Assembly (NCBI RefSeq): GCF_023703415.1
Contig: NZ_JAGMTU010000004.1
Span: 62,001 to 126,000 of the forward strand
Length of the DNA stretch: 64,000 bases
Reading direction: 5' to 3'
Source of the DNA: Microbacterium sp. USTB-Y
GTDB taxonomy: Bacteria; Actinomycetota; Actinomycetes; Actinomycetales; Microbacteriaceae
Below the pieces are notes generated by a model, which was given only the letters and a program-made list of their open reading frames with translations, searched no databases and was not told where the DNA came from. The position numbers and the translations under genes were made by a program. Positions 35,800 through 43,958 of the stretch are shown here, one piece after another. How positions within the stretch are numbered: the first letter of the stretch is position 1; each line of letters begins with the position of its first letter.

Positions 35800-36682
35800 C
35801 GCCGCGTCCCGGGAGCCGACTGACGATCGCCGCCAGGACCAGGACCACGGCCCCGAGGGCGAAGCCGAGCGCCGGCGCGAGCGCTGGACGCGTGCTGGTG
35901 AGGAGCACCATCGCCGCCGCGGCGGATGCGCCGAACCCGAACATGGTCCACTGCGGCGCCCGCCAGGTGCCGCCCAGATCCGCGCACCACCGTGTCAGCA
36001 CCGCGATCAGGGAGAGGATCACGACGGCGCACACCCCCAAGGAGCTGACGCCGGGGCCCCATCCCGGGACCGCCGCCACCCCGCTGAGGGCGACGCTGAT
36101 CGCGAGGCAGGCACCCACCGCCAGCGTGCCGACCCGTGCCGTGCGGGTGAACGGCGCCCGCGCGGGCGCAGTGCGGGAAGGGTCGTACCGCCCGTCATGG
36201 CGCAGAGACAGACCGGCCGAAAGTCCTCCGGCGAGGAAGAGCAGTGAGGGCAAGGGAAGCCAGAACCACGAGAAGGCGCCGAGGAACCCATCGATGAGAA
36301 CGAGCGCGAGCCCGAGCACGGCACCGGTGATGGCGAGGCCGTAGTAGGCGACCGCACGCGCACCCCGAAGCACGCGGCGGGCGCCGTATCCTTCCCTGAC
36401 TTCGCGCGCGAGAAACGACCAGATGAGGAGGACGGCGAGGAGGCTCATCGGTGCGATGGGCAGGTCGGGATTCTGCCGATGCAGCCCCCAGGCGATGAAA
36501 TAGACGCCGACGTACAGGGCGGATGCGATGCCTTCCACGATGTACAGACGCCCGAGCCGCCGCAGATCGAGCACGCCGTCGGCACGCTGCCGGACGTCGG
36601 GCAACACGTCCAGATAGGCCTGCGCGGTGACCGCATCCGGCTGTTCCAGGGGCTCCGCACCCCGCATGGCCCGCTGCTCCAT
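35792..36682 (-). CDS. polytopic membrane protein with an associated regulator
   Basis: 296 aa from ATG 36682 (GGGGGGAT upstream). An upstream start at 36763 would place the operators inside the gene, so it is rejected. A ~50-residue soluble N-terminus is followed by about eight hydrophobic segments, starting with LYIVEGIASALYVGVYFIAWGL and ending VVLVLAAIVSRLPG. No known domain. First gene of the operon under the twin palindromes. Confidence 0.75.
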   Translation of the reverse strand: MEQRAMRGAEPLEQPDAVTAQAYLDVLPDVRQRADGVLDLRRLGRLYIVEGIASALYVGVYFIAWGLHRQNPDLPIAPMSLLAVLLIWSFLAREVREGYGARRVLRGARAVAYYGLAITGAVLGLALVLIDGFLGAFSWFWLPLPSLLFLAGGLSAGLSLRHDGRYDPSRTAPARAPFTRTARVGTLAVGACLAISVALSGVAAVPGWGPGVSSLGVCAVVILSLIAVLTRWCADLGGTWRAPQWTMFGFGASAAAAMVLLTSTRPALAPALGFALGAVVLVLAAIVSRLPGRGDD

Positions 36683-36706
36683 CGATCCCCCCGAATCGCC
36701 GATCTC

Positions 36707-36724
36707 GCTTTCCTGAGGGAAAGC
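36707..36724. promoter_or_regulatory. operator candidate A of the membrane protein/regulator operon
   Basis: GCTTTCC-TGAG-GGAAAGC, 7-bp arms, 25 bp upstream of ATG 36682. It shares CTTTCC-N4-GGAAAG with site B. Confidence 0.65.
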
Positions 36725-36732
36725 TTCTTCTG

Positions 36733-36748
36733 CTTTCCTACAGGAAAG
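36733..36748. promoter_or_regulatory. operator candidate B of the membrane protein/regulator operon
   Basis: CTTTCC-TACA-GGAAAG, with its centre 25 bp from that of site A. The stretch between here and the rpsO terminator (36750-36910) holds nothing I can identify. Confidence 0.65.
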
Positions 36749-36914
36749 TTGCGTCAGGATCAATGGCCGCGACGGGCCGGGTCCGACGACGGCACGGGAT
36801 GCTGCCGAGCGGACGGGCTGTCGACGCGATCAGGCCGTGCGCTCGACGGGGTCCCGTCCACTCGACGCCGGAGCGCGAGCCCGTCCGACCGCGGGGACAG
36901 GGCGCGACAAAGGT

Positions 36915-36947
36915 CGAGGCCCGCCCCACACCGTGGGACGGGCCTCG
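36915..36947 (-). terminator. terminator of rpsO
   Basis: Two nested stems, CGAGGCCCG with CGGGCCTCG and an inner CCCAC/GTGGG, around a short loop. It lies 35 bp after the rpsO stop. Confidence 0.8.
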
Positions 36948-36981
36948 CAAGAATGTTTTGCGCGATTGTACGCTGGCTGCC

Positions 36982-37251
36982 TTAGCGGCGGAGCCCGAGA
37001 CGCTCGATCAGCGAGCGGTAGCGCTCGATGTCGACATCCTGGAGGTAGCCGAGCAGACGACGACGCTGACCGACGAGCAGGAACAGACCACGACGCGAGT
37101 GGTGGTCGTGCTTGTGCTCCTTGAGGTGCTCGGTGAGGTCCTTGATGCGCTGCGTCAGCATCGCAACCTGCACCTCGGGGGATCCGGTGTCACCGGGGTG
37201 CGTCGCGTACTCTTCGATGATCGCCTTCTTGACGTCTGCATCCAGTGCCAT
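36982..37251 (-). CDS. rpsO: 30S ribosomal protein S15
   Basis: 89 aa, standard length. The signature is [25 protein letters not shown], with the N-terminal [24 protein letters not shown] helix region. S15 nucleates the central domain of the 30S platform by binding 16S rRNA. AGGAAGGGG precedes the ATG. It has its own promoter about 90 bp upstream and its own terminator. The usual partners ribF (upstream) and pnp (downstream) are on the same strand, but 25 and 29 kb away. Confidence 0.98.
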   Translation of the reverse strand: MALDADVKKAIIEEYATHPGDTGSPEVQVAMLTQRIKDLTEHLKEHKHDHHSRRGLFLLVGQRRRLLGYLQDVDIERYRSLIERLGLRR

Positions 37252-37340
37252 AGGTGATCCCCTTCCTCTTTGCTGCGCGGTGCCCGACGCCGAATGCGTG
37301 GGCTCTCTTTATCCGCGGCCGATCGAACGGCAACCGCACA

Positions 37341-37346
37341 AGTCTA
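37341..37346 (-). promoter_or_regulatory. candidate -10 of rpsO
   Basis: TAGACT in the context TGATAGACT on the minus strand, giving a leader of about 80 nt. Confidence 0.5.
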
Positions 37347-37401
37347 TCAGCACGGAGAGGTCCCGTGCGCCGAGCCGGATCCCCGGCCTCCGCAGCGCCG
37401 C

Positions 37402-37407
37402 TACGCT
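37402..37407 (+). promoter_or_regulatory. leaderless -10 hexamer of the MFS gene
   Basis: TACGCT, 6 nt before GTG 37414. It supports this start over upstream in-frame codons. Confidence 0.5.
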
Positions 37408-37413
37408 CGACGG

Positions 37414-38700
37414 GTGAGCCATCTGATCGACCTGAGCCCGTTCCGGCAGAGCCCGGCGTTCGCCCGGATGTGGATCGGATCCACCCTCAGCGGCATCGGC
37501 GGGCAGCTCACGGTCGTGACCGTCATGCTGCACGTGTTCGAGCTCACGCAGAGCACCTTCGCCGTCTCCATGATCGCCGTCGCAGGACTCGTCCCGATGA
37601 TCCTCGCCGGCCTGTACGGCGGCATGCTCGCCGACGCGTTCGACCGCCGGCGGGTCGCACTCATCGCCGCCGTGATCACCTTCGCCGCGACCGCGCTGCT
37701 GGCGACCCTCACCTGGACGCACCGCGAGACCATCTGGTGGCTCTACGCGCTGAGCATGATCATCGCCGCGGCCAACTCGGTCGGAATGGCCACGCGCACC
37801 GCGATCGTGCCCCGCCTGCTCCCCCGTGAGCTGCTCGCGCCGGCCTCGGCGCTCAACGGCGTGGCCTTCGGCATGACCGTCATGGCGGGCCCCGCGCTCG
37901 CCGGCGTGCTCGTGGCGCTCACCGGCTACGGCTGGACCTACACGATCGACGTGATCCTGATGCTGTCCATGTTCCTCGGGCTGTGGACCCTCCCCGCTCT
38001 CAAGCCGGAGGGCGAGATCGTGCGCCCCGGCCTCGCCTCGCTCGTCGACGGCTGGCGCTTCCTCCGGCGCGCCGGCAACATCCGGATGCAGTACATCCTC
38101 GACATCTGCGCCATGACCTTCGGCCAGCCGCTGGCTCTCTTCCCCGCGCTCGGCACCGTGATCCTGGGCGGAGGAGCGGTCACCACGGGCCTGCTCACCG
38201 CAGCCGTCGCGGTCGGGACGTTCCTCTCGAGCCTGTTCTCGGGGCGGATCGTGCACTACCGCTGGCACGGCCGCGGCATCGCCCGGGCGGTGCAGGCCTA
38301 CGGCGCGGCGATCGCGCTGTTCGGCGCCGTCCTGCTGATCGGCGCGCTCCTCCCCGCGGGACACGCCACTGCCGCCGCGCCCAACGTGCTGCTGATCGCG
38401 CTCGGCTGCCTCGCCCTGGCGTTCTCGGGAGCCGCGGACAACGTCAGCTCGATCTACCGCAACACGATGATGCAGGCGGCTGTCCCCGACACGATGCGCG
38501 GCCGCCTGCAGGGCGTCTTCATCATCGTCGTCGCCGGGGGCCCGCGCCTCGGCGCCCTCTACGCCGGAGCGCTGGCCTCGCTCACCGCACTGTGGTTCCC
38601 GCCGCTGCTCGGCGGGCTGCTCGTGATCGGTCTCGTCGCGCTGTTCGTGCGGCTCAGCCCGCGCTTCCGTGCGTACGACGCCGAGGATCCGCAGCCTTGA
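37414..38700 (+). CDS. MFS transporter, macrolide-efflux-like (MFS_3) family
   Basis: 428 aa from GTG 37414, eleven to twelve membrane helices. N-terminal LSPFRQSPAFARMWIGSTLSGIGGQLTVVTV and LYGGMLADAFDRRRVALIA (the loop 2-3 motif GxxaDrxdRR) are typical of MefA/EntS-like exporters. The second half has DTMRGRLQGVF. It could export siderophores or drugs; the substrate cannot be told from sequence. Single-gene unit with a leaderless promoter. Confidence 0.87.
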   Translation: MSHLIDLSPFRQSPAFARMWIGSTLSGIGGQLTVVTVMLHVFELTQSTFAVSMIAVAGLVPMILAGLYGGMLADAFDRRRVALIAAVITFAATALLATLTWTHRETIWWLYALSMIIAAANSVGMATRTAIVPRLLPRELLAPASALNGVAFGMTVMAGPALAGVLVALTGYGWTYTIDVILMLSMFLGLWTLPALKPEGEIVRPGLASLVDGWRFLRRAGNIRMQYILDICAMTFGQPLALFPALGTVILGGGAVTTGLLTAAVAVGTFLSSLFSGRIVHYRWHGRGIARAVQAYGAAIALFGAVLLIGALLPAGHATAAAPNVLLIALGCLALAFSGAADNVSSIYRNTMMQAAVPDTMRGRLQGVFIIVVAGGPRLGALYAGALASLTALWFPPLLGGLLVIGLVALFVRLSPRFRAYDAEDPQP

Positions 38701-38737
38701 ACGCCGATGGACGGAGGCTGCGGATCCCCTGTGCTCA

Positions 38738-39232
38738 TCAGCGCTGACCGGCAGGCTGACGGATCGCGACGTTGATGCGGTTCCACACGTTGATCGCACT
38801 GATCGCCACGATCAGGGCGGACAGCTGGCGCTTGTCGAACTGCGCGGACACCTCGGCCCACAACTCGTCGGGCACTGGATCGGCCTTGTCCGCGATCCGG
38901 GTGAGCGCCTCGGTGAGCGCCAGCGCGGCCCGCTCCCGCGCGGTGAACAGCGGCGCCTCACGCCAGGCCGCGACGCCGAAGACGCGCTCCTCGCTCGCTC
39001 CGTCCGCACGCATCTCCTTGGAATGCTCGATCGTGCACCAGCTGCAGCCGTTGATCTGACTGGCCCGCAGGTGCACCAGGTGCAGCAGCTCCTCCGGCAG
39101 ATCGGTCGAACCGGCCACCCTGCTGAGCGCGGTGAGTGCGTCGAACCCGCCCTCCAGCAGGAACGCGGGGTGCGGCATCCGCGCCTTGATCGCGACGGCG
39201 GCCGTGGTGTCGATGGTCTGGTCGATGGTCAT
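38738..39232 (-). CDS. carboxymuconolactone decarboxylase/AhpD-like peroxidase-fold protein
   Basis: 164 aa with the AhpD redox signature CSWCTIEH: Cys63, Cys66 and His70 in the CxxCxxxH pattern. AhpD-like proteins reduce peroxides with a thiol pair; some bind gamma-carboxymuconolactone. It is divergent from an ECF41-type sigma factor. CMD-family genes are the most usual neighbours and targets of ECF41 sigmas. A matching promoter runs through the intergenic region. Confidence 0.9.
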   Translation of the reverse strand: MTIDQTIDTTAAVAIKARMPHPAFLLEGGFDALTALSRVAGSTDLPEELLHLVHLRASQINGCSWCTIEHSKEMRADGASEERVFGVAAWREAPLFTARERAALALTEALTRIADKADPVPDELWAEVSAQFDKRQLSALIVAISAINVWNRINVAIRQPAGQR

Positions 39233-39289
39233 GTCAGACTCTTCCCGTTCTTCTCGTCAGATGCCGCCGATCCGGGCGGTCACTCTGAT

Positions 39290-39316
39290 GACACGCGAGC
39301 CGGAGGAGATGTGACA
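39290..39316 (-). promoter_or_regulatory. ECF41-type promoter candidate for the AhpD-like gene
   Basis: On the minus strand TGTCACA (39316-39310), then exactly 16 nt, then TGTC (39293-39290). The published ECF41 consensus is TGTCACA-N16-CGTC, so 10 of 11 specified bases match. The -35 element shares its first base with the A of the sigma gene's own ATG. Confidence 0.7.
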
Positions 39317-40185
39317 TGACGGACCAACTTTCTCTCGCCGCGAGCTTCGAGGAGCATCGACCACGGCTGCGCCGGCTCGCGCAACGCATGCTCGGATCCA
39401 CGGCGGAGGTCGATGACATCGTGCAGGACGTCTGGCTGCGGGCGTCCGCAGCCGGCGCGGACGACGTACAGAACCTCGGCGGCTGGTTGACCACGATCGC
39501 ATCCCGCGCCTGTCTGAATGTGCTGCGTTCTCGCGCCTCACGAGGTGAGATCCCGCTCGATGACGATACGACGGGTCCCGTCATCGAGACAGATGAGCGG
39601 GAGCCCGGCCCGCAGGAGGAGGCGCTGCAGGCCGAGGCCGTCGGCGCCGCGCTGGCACTGGTGCACGAGCGTCTCTCCCCGGCCGAACGCGTGGCGTTCG
39701 TGCTGCACGACTCGTTCGACGTGCCCTTCGAGCAGATCGCGAGCCTGCTCCAACGCTCGCCCGATGCGGTGCGGCAGCTGGCCAGCCGTGCACGCCGCCG
39801 GGTGCGCTCGGCGGATGTCGCCACCCCCCGCCCCGCCCGGGAACGACGCCCCATCGTCGAGGCGTTCTTCGCGGCCGCCCGCGCGGGGGACTTCGACCGC
39901 TTGGTGTCGCTGCTCTCCCCCGACGTCGAGCTGCGGGTCGAGCAGGGGCTCTCCGCCACGGCGATCGTACGCGGGGACGCCGCTGTCGCAGGCCGCGCGC
40001 TCATGTTCGCGGTCCCGGATGCCGTGCTCCGTCCCGTGCTCGTGGACGGCCTGCCGGGTGTCGTGGTCACGGTCGGCGCGCGCACGGTATCGGTCATGGC
40101 GTTCGACGTCGTTGGAGAAAGGATCGCGGCGATCGACGCATTCGCCGGTCCGGCGCGCGTCGCCGAGCTGTCGCTCCCGCACTGA
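39316..40185 (+). CDS. ECF41-type (SigJ-like) RNA polymerase sigma factor with SnoaL-like tail
   Basis: 289 aa. Region 2 (RPRLRRLAQRMLGSTAEVDDIVQDVWLRAS) and region 4 (LSPAERVAFVLHDSFDVPFEQIASLLQRSPDAVRQLASRARRRV) are intact. The C-terminal ~115 residues form a SnoaL/NTF2-like domain (VEAFFAAARAGDFDRLVSLLSPDVEL), which in ECF41 proteins modulates activity in place of a separate anti-sigma. Two ECF41 hallmarks are altered: the DGGGR/K position reads VEQGLSAT and the terminal NPDKL reads GPARVAEL. The start follows GGAGGAGATGTGAC. Confidence 0.92.
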   Translation: MTDQLSLAASFEEHRPRLRRLAQRMLGSTAEVDDIVQDVWLRASAAGADDVQNLGGWLTTIASRACLNVLRSRASRGEIPLDDDTTGPVIETDEREPGPQEEALQAEAVGAALALVHERLSPAERVAFVLHDSFDVPFEQIASLLQRSPDAVRQLASRARRRVRSADVATPRPARERRPIVEAFFAAARAGDFDRLVSLLSPDVELRVEQGLSATAIVRGDAAVAGRALMFAVPDAVLRPVLVDGLPGVVVTVGARTVSVMAFDVVGERIAAIDAFAGPARVAELSLPH

Positions 40186-40248
40186 CGCGCGGGGCCGCCG
40201 CGACGCCGCCCTCGCCGGATTGTCCGACCCCCGGCGCAGACTGGCGGC

Positions 40249-41142
40249 ATGAGCACGACGACTCGCACGACGACGCTGCCCCTCCGCGGGCCCTACGACC
40301 TCCGCGAGGTCGCTCTCATGGGATTCGGGCATCGCGACGAATCCGCCTTCGACGGCGTCATGCGGCTCGCGTTCTGCACCGACGGGCTCGATGCCCAGGT
40401 CGGCGTCGCGGTGCGGCAGCAGGGCGACGCCCTCGACCTGACCGTGCACGGTGAGGGCGACCTCGACGCGATCGCGGCCCAGGTGGCGCGCGTGGTCTCG
40501 GCGGACCACGACGGCGATGCCTGGGCCGCCGTGTGCGCGGCGGATCCGGTGCTCGCGCGGGTGCACGCCGCCTCGCCGGGATTCCGCCCGTCCAACTTCT
40601 ACAGTCCGTACGAGGCGGCGGTGTGGGCCGTGCTGTCGGCGCGCCGGGCACGACGACAAGGGATCGCGCTGCGCCGGCGCCTGTCCGAGCAGCACGGCGC
40701 CGTCTTCGAGCTCGCGGGGCGGGACGAGGCCGCACTCCCGCTGCCCGAGCAGTTGCTCGCGCTCACCGCCTTCCCGGGGCTCCCCGCCGACCGGATCCCC
40801 CGGCTCCACGCCATCGCCCGCGCCGCCCTGGACGGACAGCTCGACGCGCGGCGCCTCGCCGCGATGCCGCCGGAGGAGGCGATGCTCGACGTCCAGCGCC
40901 TTCCCGGCATCGGACCGTTCTACAGCGCCCTCATCGTCATCCGCGCCTGCGGGCTCACCGACGTGCTGTCGACCCAGGAGGATCACACACGGGCCGCGGT
41001 GCAGGCGCTGTACGGGCTCGATCACACCCCCGGCGACGACGAGCTGCGGCGGATCGCCGAGGCGTGGCGCCCCTTCCGCACCTGGGCCGCCGTGGCTCTG
41101 CGCGCGGTGGGGTCGCGACTGATCGACGAGCCTGCGGCCTGA
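40249..41142 (+). CDS. AlkA-like DNA-3-methyladenine glycosylase (HhH-GPD family)
   Basis: 297 aa. An N-terminal AlkA-type beta domain (~1-95) is followed by the helix-hairpin-helix: MLDVQRLPGIGPFYSALIVIRACGLTDVL. The catalytic Asp is probably in the QEDHTRAAVQALYG segment. It removes alkylated purines in base excision repair. Compared with E. coli AlkA, the aromatic-rich lesion pocket is not obvious, so substrate range is uncertain. CAGACT lies 6 nt before the ATG, a weak form of the leaderless signal. Confidence 0.87.
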   Translation: MSTTTRTTTLPLRGPYDLREVALMGFGHRDESAFDGVMRLAFCTDGLDAQVGVAVRQQGDALDLTVHGEGDLDAIAAQVARVVSADHDGDAWAAVCAADPVLARVHAASPGFRPSNFYSPYEAAVWAVLSARRARRQGIALRRRLSEQHGAVFELAGRDEAALPLPEQLLALTAFPGLPADRIPRLHAIARAALDGQLDARRLAAMPPEEAMLDVQRLPGIGPFYSALIVIRACGLTDVLSTQEDHTRAAVQALYGLDHTPGDDELRRIAEAWRPFRTWAAVALRAVGSRLIDEPAA

Positions 41143-41259
41143 CGGCGTCGACGGCGACGCGCAGGGCGACGCGCCCCGGGGCCGGCGCCGGCTTCACACC
41201 GCACACAGCACGAAGGGCGGCCACCGCGTGCTGCGGCGCCGCCCTCTGCCCTGCTGCGG

Positions 41260-41808
41260 TTACGCCGCCAGGGCGCCCTGCAGGTCGAGCGTGATGGTGA
41301 CGTCCTTGCCGACGAGAACGCCCCCGGTCTCCAGCGCGGCGTTCCACGTGAGGCCGAAGTCCTCGCGGTTGATGACGGTCTTCGCCGATGCGCCGGCCTT
41401 GTAGTTGCCGTACGGGTCGGAGCCGAAGCCGCCGAAGTCCAGCTCGAAGGTGACCGGCTTGGTGACGCCGTGGATCGTCAGGTCGCCGTCGACGAACAGC
41501 TCGCCGTTCTCGGCGCGCGCACCCGTCGAGACGAAGTCCATCGTCGGGTACTTCTCGGCGTCGAAGAAGTCGCCGGACATCAGGTGGCCGTCGCGCCCGG
41601 CGTCGCCGGTGCTCAGCGAGGTCACGTCGACGCTCGCCTCGACCCGCGCCTCGAGCGGGTTCTCGGGGGCGACCAGGGTCGCGCTCTTGACGCCGAACGT
41701 GCCGCGCACCTTCGAGATCATCATGTGGCGGACGCTGAAGGTGACCTCGCTGTGGGCGGGGTCGAGGTTCCAGGTGCCGCTGCGGTAGCCGGGGATGTCG
41801 ATGGTCAT
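41260..41808 (-). CDS. YceI family protein
   Basis: 182 aa from ATG 41808 (AGGAGC at 6 nt). The YceI lipocalin-like barrel is shown by GTWNLDPAHSEVTFSVRHMMISKVRGTF, DGHLMSGDFFDAEKYPTMDF, VDGDLTIHGVTKPVTFELDF and NREDFGLTW. Family members bind polyisoprenoids. No signal peptide, so this is a cytosolic actinobacterial version. A perfect palindrome 62 bp upstream matches the LLM-operon operator, suggesting a shared regulator. Confidence 0.93.
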   Translation of the reverse strand: MTIDIPGYRSGTWNLDPAHSEVTFSVRHMMISKVRGTFGVKSATLVAPENPLEARVEASVDVTSLSTGDAGRDGHLMSGDFFDAEKYPTMDFVSTGARAENGELFVDGDLTIHGVTKPVTFELDFGGFGSDPYGNYKAGASAKTVINREDFGLTWNAALETGGVLVGKDVTITLDLQGALAA

Positions 41809-41869
41809 GAGTGCTCCTCGTCGGAAGTGTTCGTCGGGCCGCGTTTCGGCGACATGAGGGCACAACCTC

Positions 41870-41883
41870 CATTCACGTGAATG
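41870..41883. promoter_or_regulatory. candidate operator of yceI
   Basis: CATTCACGTGAATG, a perfect 14-bp palindrome. The core ATTCA-N2-TGAAT equals that at 19574-19587. Confidence 0.6.
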
Positions 41884-41928
41884 CATTCCCGACTCGTCGG
41901 ATTTTTCTGAGATTCCCTCCCGACACGA

Positions 41929-41957
41929 CGAAGGCCCCGTCGATGACGGGGCCTTCG
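41929..41957 (-). terminator. terminator of the FKBP gene
   Basis: CGAAGGCCCCGTC and its exact complement around GAT, 13-bp stem, 12 bp past the stop. Confidence 0.85.
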
Positions 41958-41968
41958 ATCGGGATCTG

Positions 41969-42337
41969 TCAGCCGACGGCGACGAGATCGATGATGAAGA
42001 TGAGGGTCTTCCCGCCGAGGAAGTGCCCGGATCCGGCGGGTCCGTAGGCGAGGTGCGGCGGGATGATCAGCTCACGACGTCCGCCGACCTTCATCCCGGG
42101 GATGCCCTCCTGCCAGCCCTGGATCAGACCGCGGAGGGGGAACTGGATGGTCTCGCCGCGGCCCCACGACGAGTCGAACTCCTCGCCGGTGTCGTGCTCG
42201 ACTCCGGCGTAGTGCACGGTCACGGTGTCGCCGGGCTTGGCCTCGTCACCGGTTCCCTCGATGAGGTCGCGGATCACGAGCTCCGTGGGGGCGGGACCGG
42301 TGGGGGCGTCGAACTCGGGCTTGGTGCGCTCAGTCAT
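41969..42337 (-). CDS. FKBP-type peptidyl-prolyl cis-trans isomerase
   Basis: 122 aa single FKBP domain: AKPGDTVTVHYAGVEHDTGEEFDSSWGRGETIQFPL, LIQGWQEGIPGMKVGGRRELIIPPHLAYGPAG and TLIFIIDLVAVG. The aromatic pocket residues (Tyr, Phe, Trp of IQGWQ, Tyr of LAYG) are conserved. There is no signal peptide, so it is a cytosolic folding catalyst. Monocistronic. Confidence 0.94.
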   Translation of the reverse strand: MTERTKPEFDAPTGPAPTELVIRDLIEGTGDEAKPGDTVTVHYAGVEHDTGEEFDSSWGRGETIQFPLRGLIQGWQEGIPGMKVGGRRELIIPPHLAYGPAGSGHFLGGKTLIFIIDLVAVG

Positions 42338-42455
42338 GCTTCCATCCAACCGGAGCGTGCCGGGCGGGGTCAACGCGAGGCACTGCGCCGACGGCGAACA
42401 ACCCCGCGATGAGGCCGGAGTCCGCAACGGATCCTTGACATCGCGGCACGGCGGG

Positions 42456-42470
42456 TGCACTCTGAGTGCA
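42456..42470. repeat. small palindrome upstream of the FKBP gene
   Basis: TGCACTC-T-GAGTGCA, 7-bp arms, 119 bp from the FKBP start. A TTGACA lies at 42435-42440 on the plus strand, but no -10 follows and no plus-strand gene is near. Function unknown. Confidence 0.35.
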
Positions 42471-42475
42471 GATCA

Positions 42476-42526
42476 ACTCAGCGCCCGGAGGACTTGCAGG
42501 CATCGCCGCAGCACCGGGCGCTGAGT
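42476..42526 (-). terminator. terminator of the PrsW-like gene
   Basis: A 13-bp perfect stem (ACTCAGCGCCCGG and complement) with a 25-nt loop, 6 bp past the stop. Confidence 0.65.
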
Positions 42527-42531
42527 CTTGT

Positions 42532-43899
42532 TCAGACCGCGAGCAGGGCGTCCCGCGCGGCGTGCGTGCGCAGCAGCAACGTCTGCTCGTCCTGGGCGGC
42601 CAGCGGATCCCGGCCGGTGATGATGCGCTGGCGCACCGAGGCGAGCGTCGTCGCGTCCTTGATGAACCCGCGCATGATCGGGCGCCGATCGCCGCGCAGA
42701 CCGGATGCCCACTGCATGCCGGCACGCCGTCCCGCGGGGGTCGCGAGCATCGACACCTCCTGCGGGGTGAACCAGCCGGCCGTCGCGTAGTCCCCGAGGC
42801 GGGCGTAGGTGAGCCGGGCCTCCTCCTTGCGCAACAGGATGATCGCGACGATGAATCCGACGAACAGCGGGACCTGCAGCACGATGTAGAGCACGAAGAA
42901 GTTGCCGATCATCGACGATCCGTTCCACAGCGCGTGCAGCGCGATGGCCCCGAGCAGCCCCATCGCGCCGAAGCCGAGGGCGCGCCCGGCGGACGCGCCG
43001 CGCCGCGCCGCCAGCCCGATCGCGAAACCCGTCACCGAGGTGAACATGGCGTGGGCGAACGGCGACATGAGCCCGCGCAGCACGAACGTGACGGTGAGGT
43101 CGGGCGCACCGCCCTCGATCAGGCTGATCGCGAAGTACTGGATGTTCTCGGTGAACGCGAACCCTGCTCCGACGAGCGCCCCGTAGACGATGCCGTCGAT
43201 GGGGCCGTCGAACGACCGCCGCGCCATCAGGAAGACGAGGAAGACGCCGAGCCCCTTGGCGGTCTCCTCGACGATCGGCGCCTGCATCACGGCGGTCAGG
43301 TCGTCGCCGCGCTGGCCGAGCAGGAGCGTCAGCAGCAGATCGACGAGGAGCGCGAGGCCCACGGAGGCGATCGCCCCCCACGCGATCGCGAACGCCACGA
43401 GAGACCGGGGCTCCGGTTCCCAGCGATCGATGAAGAACACTCCGAAGAACACGATCGTCAGCGGGACGAGCGCGAGCACCATGCCGATCATCGAGGCCGC
43501 CGGCCCGAGCGCCCACACGAAGTAGGCGATGAGTCCCAGCAGCACGAAGCCCAGCGCGCCGAACGCCCAGACCGAGGCATGGCGCCCCTTCGCCGAGGGC
43601 ACCGGCAGCGCCGGAACGGCCTGCACGGGTGCGGGCGGGGCGTACGCGCTGTAGGCGACGACGCCGTGATGCTCCGGCCGCTGCGCGAGCACGGACCCGT
43701 ACACCGGGGAGACCGGCGTGGACGCGGTCTGCGGATAGAGCTGCGGCTGCACGTACTGCGGCTGCGGCGCGTACGCCGACTGCTGCGGATACGGCGCGGC
43801 GGCCGGCGTGGCCTGCTGCGGATCGACATGCGGCGCCGCGGCTGCGGGGTGCGGGGCCGGGCGCTGCGCGGCGGGGTCGCCGTGTCCTCCAAAGCTCAT
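42532..43899 (-). CDS. PrsW family intramembrane metalloprotease
   Basis: 455 aa. The first ~105 residues are a Pro/Ala/Gln/Tyr-rich disordered tail. The membrane core has about eight helices, with the protease motifs VEETAKGLGVFLVF (EExxK), GAGFAFTENIQYF, SPFAHAMFTSVTGFAIG (HxxxT) and LHALWNG. PrsW cleaves anti-sigma factors in Bacillus; actinobacterial targets are unknown. ATG 43899 is preferred over TTG 43905 because a leaderless -10 lies 6 nt before it. Confidence 0.9.
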   Translation of the reverse strand: MSFGGHGDPAAQRPAPHPAAAAPHVDPQQATPAAAPYPQQSAYAPQPQYVQPQLYPQTASTPVSPVYGSVLAQRPEHHGVVAYSAYAPPAPVQAVPALPVPSAKGRHASVWAFGALGFVLLGLIAYFVWALGPAASMIGMVLALVPLTIVFFGVFFIDRWEPEPRSLVAFAIAWGAIASVGLALLVDLLLTLLLGQRGDDLTAVMQAPIVEETAKGLGVFLVFLMARRSFDGPIDGIVYGALVGAGFAFTENIQYFAISLIEGGAPDLTVTFVLRGLMSPFAHAMFTSVTGFAIGLAARRGASAGRALGFGAMGLLGAIALHALWNGSSMIGNFFVLYIVLQVPLFVGFIVAIILLRKEEARLTYARLGDYATAGWFTPQEVSMLATPAGRRAGMQWASGLRGDRRPIMRGFIKDATTLASVRQRIITGRDPLAAQDEQTLLLRTHAARDALLAV

Positions 43900-43905
43900 G
43901 CCCAA

Positions 43906-43911
43906 AGCCTA
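43906..43911 (-). promoter_or_regulatory. leaderless -10 hexamer of the PrsW-like gene
   Basis: TAGGCT on the minus strand, 6 nt before ATG 43899. Confidence 0.5.
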
Positions 43912-43946
43912 GAGGCTCGCCCCGGCGGGGTCGTGGCCGCGCCCGG

Positions 43947-43952
43947 TAGCGT
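43947..43952 (+). promoter_or_regulatory. leaderless -10 hexamer of the FAH-family gene
   Basis: TAGCGT, 6 nt before ATG 43959. Confidence 0.5.
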
Positions 43953-43958
43953 GGAACC

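Noticed and set aside
35530..36247. plus-strand open frames opposite the membrane-protein operon
   Set aside because: Arg/Ala-rich shadow reading frames without ribosome sites; the minus-strand genes have hydrophobic helices and overlapping start/stop codons.
42435..42470. plus-strand promoter (TTGACA) with operator palindrome for an unannotated RNA
   Set aside because: No -10 element at proper spacing and no plus-strand gene for 1.5 kb. Only the palindrome was kept, at low confidence.
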